Shown: positions 55,921 to 64,000 of the stretch, piece after piece | Layout of the letters: the number at the start of each line of letters is the position of its first letter | Position numbering within the stretch: the stretch's first letter is position 1 | Source: Hordeum vulgare subsp. vulgare | Lineage: Eukaryota > Streptophyta > Magnoliopsida > Poales > Poaceae | Direction of reading: 5' to 3' | Assembly (NCBI RefSeq): GCF_904849725.1 | Contig: NC_058518.1 | Span: 504,357,225 to 504,421,224 of the forward strand | DNA length: 64,000 nucleotides | Notes under the pieces: generated by a model | Databases searched by the model: none | Told to the model about the DNA's origin: nothing | What the model saw: the letters and a program-made list of their open reading frames with translations, nothing else | Position numbers and translations under genes: made by a program

Positions 55921-58900
55921 TTATTGATGAAAGGTGTTCGCTGGGCAGTCAGCCAAAAGGCTGCTCACCAGAAAACTAGGAGTCTCAGTAAGCCAGCTTT
56001 CGGTAGCGTTCCTAGTGCAAGCATACTTGGCACATAGATGAGCTGGACCGTTCGCTGCTCTTAATACATGTTGAATTACAAAAGAGGAAAAGGTAAGAGA
56101 AAGCTCTTCAATCTCCAATAAAATAGGAGCCACAACGGATCTTCCGTCCCGGCGATCATGCCAGAGATTAACCACCTCCTGGCAGTATGTTTCCATCACC
56201 ACATCAGGGAAGCCCCTTAGGCTAGCAAATATGACTCCTTCCCTTAGTGCAAGGGTTTCGACGATGAGAGGATCAGTCACCCCAGCATGAGGCTTGGCCC
56301 ATGCACCTAGTAAGGAGCCTCTGGACCGCGCCACCCCACCAGCAGCGCATTGTTGGCGTAGGATATCAACCGCTGCATCAGTGTTAATTTTGACCTGGTT
56401 ACCTTCAGGAGGGAGCCATCCATGCCCCGGCAATGTCGCGGCTTGAGCTATTGGAATCTCCAGCAGAGCTAAAGCTTCCCTGGTATACTTAATGGACCGC
56501 ACTGGATCGAAACTCTCCCCATCATGAGTCCATCTGTTCCGAGAGCTCCAAATAGACCACATGATGGTAATGATCATGGCCCGATCCTTGGGGCTGAACC
56601 TGGGATCACTCAGGATGTCCTTGCGCCAAGTATCAGGATGGAGCATTGGAAGTTGAAAATCCAACAGTGCATGTGCCTCGACCCAGAAAGTACGAGCATG
56701 AGAGCAATGTATGAGCGCATGCTCCAGATTTTTGTCCGCAAGCATACATAGTTTGCACAAACTTGTATCTCTGATGTGTCTGTACTTGAGGGTTGATTCA
56801 TCTGGTAGTATGCCCCGCAAAACCCTCCATCAGAAAACACGGACCTTGGGAACTACCTTGAGAGCCCATAGCAACTTCCACAAGTGTGTTTGTGCCACTG
56901 AAGCTTCTGTGACCTGCCCTTCCACTTGAGCTAACTGCTCGTTGTGTGTCATTAGAGCGCGGTACGCCGATTTCACTGTGTAGTTACCAGACTTCTCATG
57001 CGCCCAGGCCAAGAAATCTGCACCCCCTCCCCTTCGAAGTGGGATGTTCAGAATTGCGGCTGCGTCCACTGTAGCAAAGTTTGCCCTAACCAAATCCACT
57101 CTCCATGTTCCTGATTCCGTGTCAAGAAGCTCGCTGACATTCGTGACTGTCGCTCCAGGAGGTTTAACGGTAGGGGTCATGGTCCTTGTAGAAGGAATCC
57201 ATCTGTCATCCCAGACATTGATGGAAGAGCCATCACCGATGCGGTGAATGAGACCAAGGTTTAGCGCCTCTCTACCGGCCACAATGGCACGCCAGGTAGC
57301 TCAGGCCGATTGTGGCACCGTTGCCCGAGTAAAGTCTGTATCCGGGTAGTACCTCCCCTTCAGCACACGAGCACAAAGGGAGGAAGGATTGGTGAGCAAG
57401 CGCCAACCATGCTTGCCCAACAGAGCTAGGTTGAAGCAATGGTAATCTCGAAAGCCCATCCCCCTTTAAATTTTGGTGTCGCCAGCTCCTTCCACGAGAT
57501 CCAGTGTAAAGATCTTCGATCAATGGAACTGCCCCACCAATACTTGGCCATGCTGGAAGTTAGATTTTTGCACACCTTCTTAGTAAGTAGAAAGCAGCTC
57601 ATGCTGAACGTTGGGATGGCCTGGACGATCGATTTGAGAAGAACTTCCCTTCCTGCGCAGGCAAACAACCTCTCAGACCACCCCCTCATCTTACTTCTCG
57701 ATCGCTCACCAATATGATCAAAGGTTCCGCTGGTGATTCGTCCCACTGCTGTAGGAAGTCCGAGGTACCGATCGCTGAAAGCTTCAACAGTAACCCCCAG
57801 AACGGTTTTCATAGACTGGCGCAGCTCATGGGGAGTATTAGGGCTGAAGTAGATGGCACTTTTATCGCGATTTACACACTGGCCCGAAGCCTCTCCATAA
57901 ACCCGCAGGATTGAGTTGAGCCGCTCTGCACTTTGGGCATTGGCATTTATAAAGATCAGACTCTCATCTGCGAACAATAGGTGACTTACCCAAGGAGCCC
58001 GAAAGCTTGCTCGTACTCCTCTATCGATGTATCCATAGTTCTTGATCAGGGAGGACAAACCTTCAGCACAAAGGAGGAATAAAAAGGGCGACATTGGGTC
58101 CCCTTGCCGAAAACCACGGGAAGGTGTGAAGTAAGGTTGAAGTTCCCCGTTGATCCGTACCGAAAAGCGTACTGAGGTTACGCACTTCATAATCAGTCGA
58201 ACTAGTGTCGTGTTGAACCCCAAACGAAGAAGAATTGCCTCCACATAAGGCCATTCTACACGATCGTATGCTTTCATCATATCCAGCTTAATTGCACAGG
58301 AGTAATTTTTGCCTTTCTTCTTCCTGCGGATTGCATGAACACACTCGAAAGCAACTAGCACATTATCAGTAATCAATCGGCCCGGCACAAATGCACTTTG
58401 CTCCTCGCTGATAATCTCATCAATACAGATTCTAAGCCGGTTCGTGATAACTTTGGAGGCCACCTTGTACAATACTGAACAAAGGGAAATAGGCCGGAAT
58501 TGGGAAATTTTCTGGGGATGTCGTACCTTAGGTATAAGAGTGATTGAAGTGTCATTTAACCCCCGGGGTAGCTCTCCCCCATTCAAGAAGCCAAGCACCG
58601 CTGTAGTGACCTGCTCGCTCAATAAATTCCAATGTTTCTCGAAGAATCCCGCAGTAAAACCATCTACTCTCGGGGCTTTCGATGGTGCCATCTGAAACAA
58701 TGCTTCCCGGACTTCCTTTGCTTCATAGGGTTTATCAAGAAGCTCATTCATCTGAGGTGATACCTTGACTGGAACATGTCACAGAATCTCACTCATGTCA
58801 TGCCCACCTTGGGAAGTGTATAGGTTTTGATAGAACGATAGGATCTCAGCTTTGTCTTCTTCACTATTTGCACAGACCGAGCCATCTGCCCTCTCAAGAC

Positions 58901-60041
58901 CACAGATTTTATTCATCCGCTGGCGCTGCTTTGCCTGTGCATGAAAGTACCCAGTATTTCGATCACCCTCCTTCAACCACCGAACTCTGGAACGCTGACG
59001 CATCCAAATTTCTTCCTGTTTCACGGCCTCTCTAAGTTTCTCTGCAGTTCTTTTCTCCTCATCAGTGGGACCTTGCCCTATAGATCCTCGCCTCAGCTTC
59101 TCAAGTTTTTTCTGTAGCTGACGAACCGTCCTTGCCAAGCAGCCAAACTCCCTCGCCCCCCATGGCTCGAGTGTTTTCTGTAGCCCCCCTAGTGAATCCA
59201 TGATACCTTGCAGGTCATCAGGCCGATGTTGAGCTTGCCAAGTGGACGCAACGAGCTGCTCGTACTCCAGGTGTGTTTGCCACACATTCTCATAACGAAA
59301 CTGCTTTGCTTGACGTGCCCCCGGGTCCCTTCCGTGCATATTTATTTCCGCTATAAGGAAACAATGATCAGACTCCACAGCACTGACATGGCGCACTCGA
59401 ACATCAGCATACCGTTGTCGAAAAGAATCGTTTGCAAAAGCTCTATCCAACCGAGCTTTCACGTTGGAAGAACCTTGCTGTCTATTATCCCATGTGAAGG
59501 GAATCCCATTCCATCCCAGATCCTGGAATGCCACCTCCTCTATGACATCTCTGAAAGCCTGCATCTGCCGTTCTGGCCGGCGTGCACGGCTAAAGTGTTC
59601 ATCAGCATAAAGAGTCTCATTATAATCCCCCATGCTCAACCACGCCGAGTGTGGCATGGCGAAAAGTGTCCGCAGCAGATTCCAACTCTGCATTCTATTG
59701 TCCACTCTCGGTGCACCATAGAAACCTGTGAATCGCCACTCAACTGAGCTTTGATCACTCAATCGCACCATAGTATCAATATGGTCGATACTGAAATTTC
59801 TCAAATCAACGGTGACATCCTTGGACCAGAACAGGCCAACGCCCCCACTAAGTCCATTGATGTCAACCGCAAAACATCCCGCAAACCCTAGCCGATGGCG
59901 TAGGTTTTCCACCCTTCGAGCCCTGATCTTGGTCTCCATTAAAAACATCAGGGCAGGAGCTTCTTGCTTCACAATATTGCGAAGCTCTCGAACTGCCTCG
60001 GGGTTCCCAAGCCCCCGGCAGTTCCAACTTATGCACCTCAT
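55921..60041 (-). pseudogene. LINE ORF2: endonuclease, reverse transcriptase, zf-RVT, RNase H; broken
   Basis: ORF2 starts MRCISWNCRGLGNPEAVREL (60,041), the N-terminal strand of the APE-like endonuclease, which continues through METKIRARR and SAVESDHCFL. A TGA at 58,779-58,781 (probably CGA before) splits it from the reverse transcriptase (MNELLDKPYEAKEVREALFQ; RPISLCSVLYKVASK; GFRQGDPMSPFLFLL). The catalytic FADD is FADE here, which would by itself abolish polymerisation, and the usual APGPDGF reads APRVDGF. A frameshift follows KFKGGWAF near 57,470, with TGA stops near 57,300 and 56,831. The zf-RVT part (LCKLCMLADKNLEHALIHCS) and RNase H part (VKINTDAAVDILRQQCAAGG) end at a stop at 55,921. 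Confidence 0.93.
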
Positions 60042-60681
60042 TGAGACTGGCAGGGCTGGACCGCAGCCTCTGCCGAATTAGCTGGTGTAGGTTTCTTTTT
60101 CTTCGGAACCCTTTCCCCATCCTGTTCCAACTCATGCTCAAACTCATGATCCACCTCATTTTCATCTCTGTTCATATTACGATCCTCCCCCTCTGCAACA
60201 GCTGCGGCAGAGCCATCCGTGATCAGCAGCTTCGTCTCAGTCACACGGCGGTATGCGTGCTTAGCTACATCCTTCCTAAGCGTGGCCACCCCTCGTACTG
60301 GTAGTGGAATTCTTGGACTCCCTCTGGTTGCTTGTTCCTGAATAGTGCTCCTTGTTCGAGCTGTCACCAGACGCAGCCTTCTTGCAATCATCACTAGCCC
60401 TAAGTTTAGGCCCAAAAGGCAGATCGCCCTTAGCATCTCGGGGGCCTGGATTCGGGCAGTAGAGCTCTGAATGCCCAAGCCGGCCACAGGAGAAACAAAA
60501 GTGAGGTACATGTTCATACTGGATGTCATACATATCCACCTTCTTCCTCTTGGCCGAGTCGATCAAAATCCACCGCCGAAGTGGTTTGTTTACTTCGATT
60601 GATACTCTCGCTCTCAAAAAGCCGCCCACATGATCAAACTGAACTGCTGTCGCGTTCTTATCAATCTGCTGTGATATTAAC

Positions 60682-62508
60682 TGTTGGAATTATGCTGTAG
60701 AGGCAATAAAAATATAGTTATTATTATAATTCCTGTATCAAGATAATCGTTTATTATCCATGCTATAATTGTATTGAATGAAGACTCATTTACATGTGTG
60801 GATACATAGACAAAACACTGTCCCTAGCAAGCCTCTAGTTGGCTAGACAGTTGATCAAAGATAGTCAGTGTCTTCTGATTATGAACAAGGTGTTGTTTCT
60901 TGATAACTGGATCACGTCATTAGGAGAATCACGTGATGGACTAGACCCAAACTAATAGACGTAGCATGTTGATCGTGCCATTTTGTTGCTACTGTTTTCT
61001 GCGTGTCAAGCATTTGTTCCTATGACCATGAGATCATATAACTCTCTGACACCGGAGGAATACTTTGTGTGTATCAAACGTCGCAACGTAACTGGGTGAC
61101 TATAAAGATGCTCTACAGGTATCTCCGAAGGTGTTAGTTGAGTTAGTATGGATCAAGACTGGGATTTGTCACTCCGTGTGACGGAGAGGTATCTCGGGGC
61201 CCACTCGGTAATACAACATCACACACAAGCCTTGCAAGCAATGTGACTTAGTGTAAGTTACGGGATCTTGTATTACGGAACGAGTAAAGAGACTTGCCGG
61301 TAAACGAGATTGAAATAGGTATGCGGATACTGACGATCGAATCTCGGGCAAGTAACATACCGAAGGACAAAGGGAATGACATACGGGATTATATGAATCC
61401 TTGGCACTAAGGTTCAAACGATAAGATCTTCATAGAATATGTAGGATCCAATATGGGCATCCAGGTCCCGCTATTGGATATTGACCGAGAAGTCTCTTGG
61501 GTCATGTCTACATAGTTCTCGAACCCGCAAGGTCTGCACACTTAAGGTTCGACGTTGTTTTATGCGTATTTGAGTTATATGGTTGGTTACCGAATGTTGT
61601 TCGGAGTCCCGGATGAGATCACGGACGTCACGAGGGTTTCCGTAATGGTCCGGAAACGAAGATTGATATATAGGATGACCTCATTTGATTACCGGAAGTT
61701 TTTCGGAGTTACCGGGAATGTACCGGGAATGACGAATGGGTTCCGGGAGTTCACCGGGGGGGGGGGGGGGCAACCCACCCCGGGGAAGCCCATAGGCCTT
61801 GAGGGTGGCGCACCAGCCCTTAGTGGGCTGGTGGGACAACCCAAAAGGGACCTATGCGCATTGGAAGAAAAATCAAAGAGAAAGAAAAAAAAAGGAGGTG
61901 GGAAGGGAAGGAAGGACTCCCACCCACCAAACCAAGTCCAACTCGGTTTGGGGGGGGGGGAGACCTTCCCCCCTTGGCTCGGCCGACCCCCTTGGGGCTC
62001 CTTGAGCCCCAACGCAAGGCCCCCCCTCTCCCACCTATATATACGGAGGTTTTAGGGCCGATTTGAGACGACTTTTCCACGGCAGCCCGACCACATACCT
62101 CCACGGTTTTTCCTCTAGATCGCGTTTCTGCGGAGCTCGGGGCGGAGCCCTGCTGAGACAAGGTCATCACCAACCTCCGGAGCGCCGTCACGCTGCCGGA
62201 GAACTCTTCTACCTCTCCGTCTCTCTTGCTGGATCAAGAAGGCCGAGATCATCGTCGAGCTGTACGTGTGCTGAACGCGGAGGTGCCGTCCGTTCGGCAC
62301 TAGATCGTGGGACTGATCGCGGGATAGTTCGCGGGGCGGATCGAGGGACGTGAGGACGTTCCACTACATCAACCGCGTTCACTAACGCTTCTGCTGTACG
62401 GTCTACAAGGGTACGTAGATCACTCATCCCCTCTCGTAGATGGACATCACCATGATAGGTCTTCGTGCGCGTAGAAATTTTTTGTTTCACATGCGACGTT
62501 CCCCAACA
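60682..62508 (+). repeat. Solo LTR, BARE/WIS/Angela-like (1,827 bp)
   Basis: It starts TGTTGGAATTATGCTGTAGA and ends GACGTTCCCCAACA, flanked by a perfect 5-bp duplication TTAAC (60,677-60,681 and 62,509-62,513). There is no internal domain or second LTR, so it is the product of LTR-LTR recombination. The family call rests on the characteristic ends, from memory. Homopolymer G runs at 61,757 and 61,951 may be sequencing weak points. Confidence 0.93.
62035..62044 (+). promoter_or_regulatory. TATA box of the solo LTR
   Basis: CTATATATAC at the usual place in an Angela-type LTR, followed by a GC-richer leader. It could in principle still drive transcription rightwards, antisense to LINE ORF1 and towards ISU1. 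Confidence 0.55.
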
Positions 62509-63138
62509 TTAACTTCCCCCATGCATCATTGCGTAGATTGTATGGGAGATTGGGGACACGAGCCCACAGACTGAGCCGGTCAAACTGGACTTCATCTGGC
62601 CTCATGCAGTCATCAAATTCAGCGAGAACGACAGCGTTTCTACTGACATGCCAGGGGGATCCCTCCCAGATCCTATCCCTGTCACGCTGTGACTCAAACT
62701 CTGCCACAAAAGTGTTTTCTCCCATAGATCGGAACTGAAGGCCTATAGGGTTACCCCAAGCTGGCTTAAGAGCACCTGAGATAGTTTGGATATGCAGGAG
62801 ATTGCGATGGAGTATCCTGCCCGTCAGGAGCCACTTAGCCGGTTTATCATCTTCCCGGTCATCAATCACGAGCGGTGTTGCTTCCTCATCTGTGATCGCC
62901 ATCTTTCCCAGCGCCTCTTCCAGCTTAGCCCGCTCCGCTCGGGGGGAGGAGGGACCAGAGCTTTGCGGCGCGTCGCCTGAGTTGGGGTTGGAAGCCATCC
63001 CAGGGAAGCTTTTGGGCGCCCCGTCGTCGGAGGATCGACGGGCGCCGTCAAAGTCCACCGAAACCCTAATCGCTAGAGGGTTTTAGGTTTTCGTGGAAAA
63101 CTCCATCCATATCCCCAGCGTATCGCTCGGCTTCCTGC

Positions 63139-63440
63139 TGATGGCCGCCCTCTTCCACCAAGTATTGTATGCATCCGGATTATACAGCAGCGTTTACATC
63201 CGGATTATACAACAGCGTTTACATCCGAAAAGAAAATACAACCGGATTTTACTAGATGCGAGTAAGATACAAGTATAAACACATTTACATTCGAAAATCC
63301 AACATTCCAATCGCGGTCTTATACCGCACACCACGCGTCACCCCGACCATCTATGTTTCTAGTCTTGGATATCAACCGTCCAGTGCGTCCCATGATATAT
63401 ACGGGCCGCGCAGGATAAGCCCACAGACCCGACGACGATG
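63139..63440. other. Right remainder of the Tourist-like element and ISU1 upstream region
   Basis: Up to 63,318 it belongs to the TTA-flanked element; a short direct repeat TTTACATCCGGATTATACA occurs near 63,170 and 63,195. After 63,322 the sequence CCACGCGTCACCCCGACC appears, and again at 63,500. Confidence 0.45.
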
Positions 63441-63530
63441 AAGCCCAAACAAACAGTGCGTGGCAGAACGAACCGCCAGTCTCGTTCCACCGCATACCGC
63501 CACGCGTCACCCCGACCGAGCCGAGGCGTG

Positions 63531-63537
63531 TATAAAC
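63531..63537 (+). promoter_or_regulatory. TATA box of ISU1
   Basis: TATAAAC lies 138 bases before the ISU1 start codon, giving a leader of about 105 bases. Just upstream is CACGCGTCACCCCGACCGAG, conserved in the pseudogene promoter at 51.34 kb and duplicated at 63,329. Confidence 0.7.
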
Positions 63538-63668
63538 CCTGGGCGTAGCCAACTCTCTTCTCTCCTCCGCTCATCCTCTGCCTCCGCGCCACGACGAGAA
63601 GCGAAACAGACTACTCCACAGCCAAGAGAGAACCCACACACGCCTCCGGCGATCATCCGATCGCGATC

Positions 63669-63981
63669 ATGCTGCGCGCGGCGGGGAAGAGGCTGGTCGG
63701 CGCGGCGGCGGCCAGCGCCGGAGACTCCTCCTCCTCCGGCTTGGGGGCGGTGGCGGCGAGGAGGGGTTACCACGAGCGGGTGGTGGACCACTACAGCAAC
63801 CCGCGCAACGTGGGGGCGTTCGACAAGGACGACGCCGACGTCGGCACCGGGCTCGTCGGCGCGCCCGCCTGCGGGGACGTCATGAAGATGCAGATCCGCG
63901 TCGACAAGGCCTCCGGCAGGATCGTCGACGCCTGCTTCAAGACCTTCGGCTGCGGCTCCGCCATCGCATCCTCCTCCGTCG
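63669..63981 (+). CDS. ISU1: ISU1/IscU-like iron-sulfur cluster scaffold, first exon, cut by the window edge
   Basis: ISU1 is the mitochondrial scaffold on which Nfs1-Isd11 and frataxin build [2Fe-2S] clusters before transfer by HscA/HscB-type chaperones. The exon encodes 104 residues. An Ala/Arg-rich presequence (about residues 1-31) fits mitochondrial import, followed by the conserved IscU start RRGYHERVVDHYSNPRNVG. The cluster ligands visible are Cys68 and Asp70 in APACGD and Cys95 in FGCGSAIASSSV; the third Cys and the LPPVK chaperone site must lie in later exons beyond the window. The exon ends with one spare base at 63,981 before GTCAGT; the alternative donor GTGAGC three to four bases later would change frame. 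A plant ISU1 normally continues ATEWVKGK here. The frame is undamaged, so this copy is probably the functional one. Confidence 0.92.
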
Positions 63982-64000
63982 GTCAGTGAGCAAACCGCCC

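Larger units (their letters stand above)
60038..62998 (-). pseudogene. LINE ORF1 (nucleic-acid-binding protein, CCHC), split by a solo LTR
   Basis: ORF1 coats LINE RNA. The first ATG in frame is at 62,998 (MASNPNSGDAPQSSG). The N-terminal domain (FRSMGENTFVAEFESQRDRD; WHVSRNAVVLAEFDDCMRPD) runs to WGKL, where the LTR and its duplication interrupt. The frame resumes at 60,676 with ISQQIDKNATAVQFDHVGGF and a canonical zinc knuckle CFSCGRLGHSELYC. A frameshift near 60,300 then leads to a C-terminal tail with KKKKPTPANSAEA and a TGA that overlaps the ORF2 ATG. Removing the LTR and one TTAAC restores the frame across the insertion site, so the LTR came after the LINE. Confidence 0.9.
55895..63125 (-). 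mobile_element. Near full-length L1-type LINE with a 13-bp target-site duplication
   Basis: CTCGGCTTCCTGC is at 55,882-55,894 and again at 63,126-63,138. A seven-base T run at the left marks the A tail, with AATAAAG in the short 3' untranslated region. Without the inserted LTR the element is about 5.4 kb and holds both ORF1 and ORF2, so it is close to full length. ORF1 and ORF2 overlap as ATGA at 60,038-60,041. Several stops and shifts make it inactive. Confidence 0.95.
55318..63318. mobile_element. Tourist/Harbinger-like element hosting the nested LINE
   Basis: The left end GGCCCCGTTTGGTT and, inverted, the right end GACCGCGATTGGAA match at 10 of 14 positions, and both are flanked by TTA (55,315-55,317; 63,319-63,321). 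Without the LINE it is about 750 bp and includes GC-rich, gene-like sequence (55,500-55,894 continued at 63,139). Its left end is related to the MITE at 50,701. Confidence 0.5.

Noticed and set aside
1..64000. tRNA, rRNA or snoRNA genes
   Set aside because: No A-box/B-box pairs, cloverleaf-like segments or rRNA-like sequence were seen; the only tRNA-like matches are retrotransposon primer-binding sites.

Overview
The window looks like a chromosome segment of a large-genome grass, most likely a Triticeae species (wheat, Aegilops or barley group). The reasons are an intronless GC-rich grass gene, many Stowaway-type MITEs with CTCCCTCCGT ends, CACTA subterminal repeats, Mutator- and PIF/Harbinger-type debris, plant L1-type LINEs with an RNase H tail, and a solo LTR whose ends match the BARE/WIS/Angela group. 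The assignment is inference; no species marker was checked. Gene density is very low: one complete gene, one gene cut by the right edge, and many broken ones.

Left part (1-15.5 kb): a minus-strand Ty1/Copia element (5' LTR, primer site, gag with two stops) sits inside the reverse transcriptase of a minus-strand Ty3/Gypsy element. Then come a decayed Copia 3' end, a conserved block of unknown nature (block A, 9.3-10.06 kb) carrying a 219-bp solo LTR, a CACTA element without its left terminus that carries a frameshifted passenger ORF (10.07-13.43 kb), and an unclassified repeat with a captured-looking GC-rich tandem duplication.

Middle (15.5-39.2 kb): a 5'-truncated LINE with a perfect 15-bp target-site duplication and one visible frameshift; the intact gene for a 3-ketoacyl-CoA synthase (minus strand, 19,958-21,511), the condensing enzyme of very-long-chain fatty acid elongation; a two-exon FBD/leucine-rich-repeat gene fragment without its F-box; a PIF/Harbinger element with a broken DDE transposase and a LINE fragment nested in its terminus; a related Harbinger ORF1 remnant; and block B (36.7-39.15 kb), the inverted relative of block A, interrupted by other repeats.

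Right part (39-64 kb): AT-rich degenerate repeats; two Mutator-like copies with GAGAGGCACG repeats in inverted orientation; a Mutator-like element with ~600-bp inverted arms full of GTCGGCC palindromes, carrying a GRF zinc-finger ORF and a truncated MuDR-type transposase; a dead copy of an IscU/ISU1 first exon (51.5 kb); a train of TTA-flanked Harbinger-like elements with GC-rich passengers; and a three-deep nest at 55.3-63.3 kb (Tourist-like element, then a near full-length LINE with a 13-bp TSD, then a solo Angela-like LTR with a 5-bp TSD). At the right edge is the live-looking first exon of ISU1, the mitochondrial iron-sulfur cluster scaffold, with its promoter. The 51.5-kb pseudogene is a same-orientation duplicate of this exon and promoter.

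The two genes share no pathway; the rest is a record of nested insertions, and in several places exact TSDs or an empty-site relative let the order of events be read. No clear new biological system was found. The least explained item is the inverted pair A/B, with a 78-bp core that differs at only two positions.
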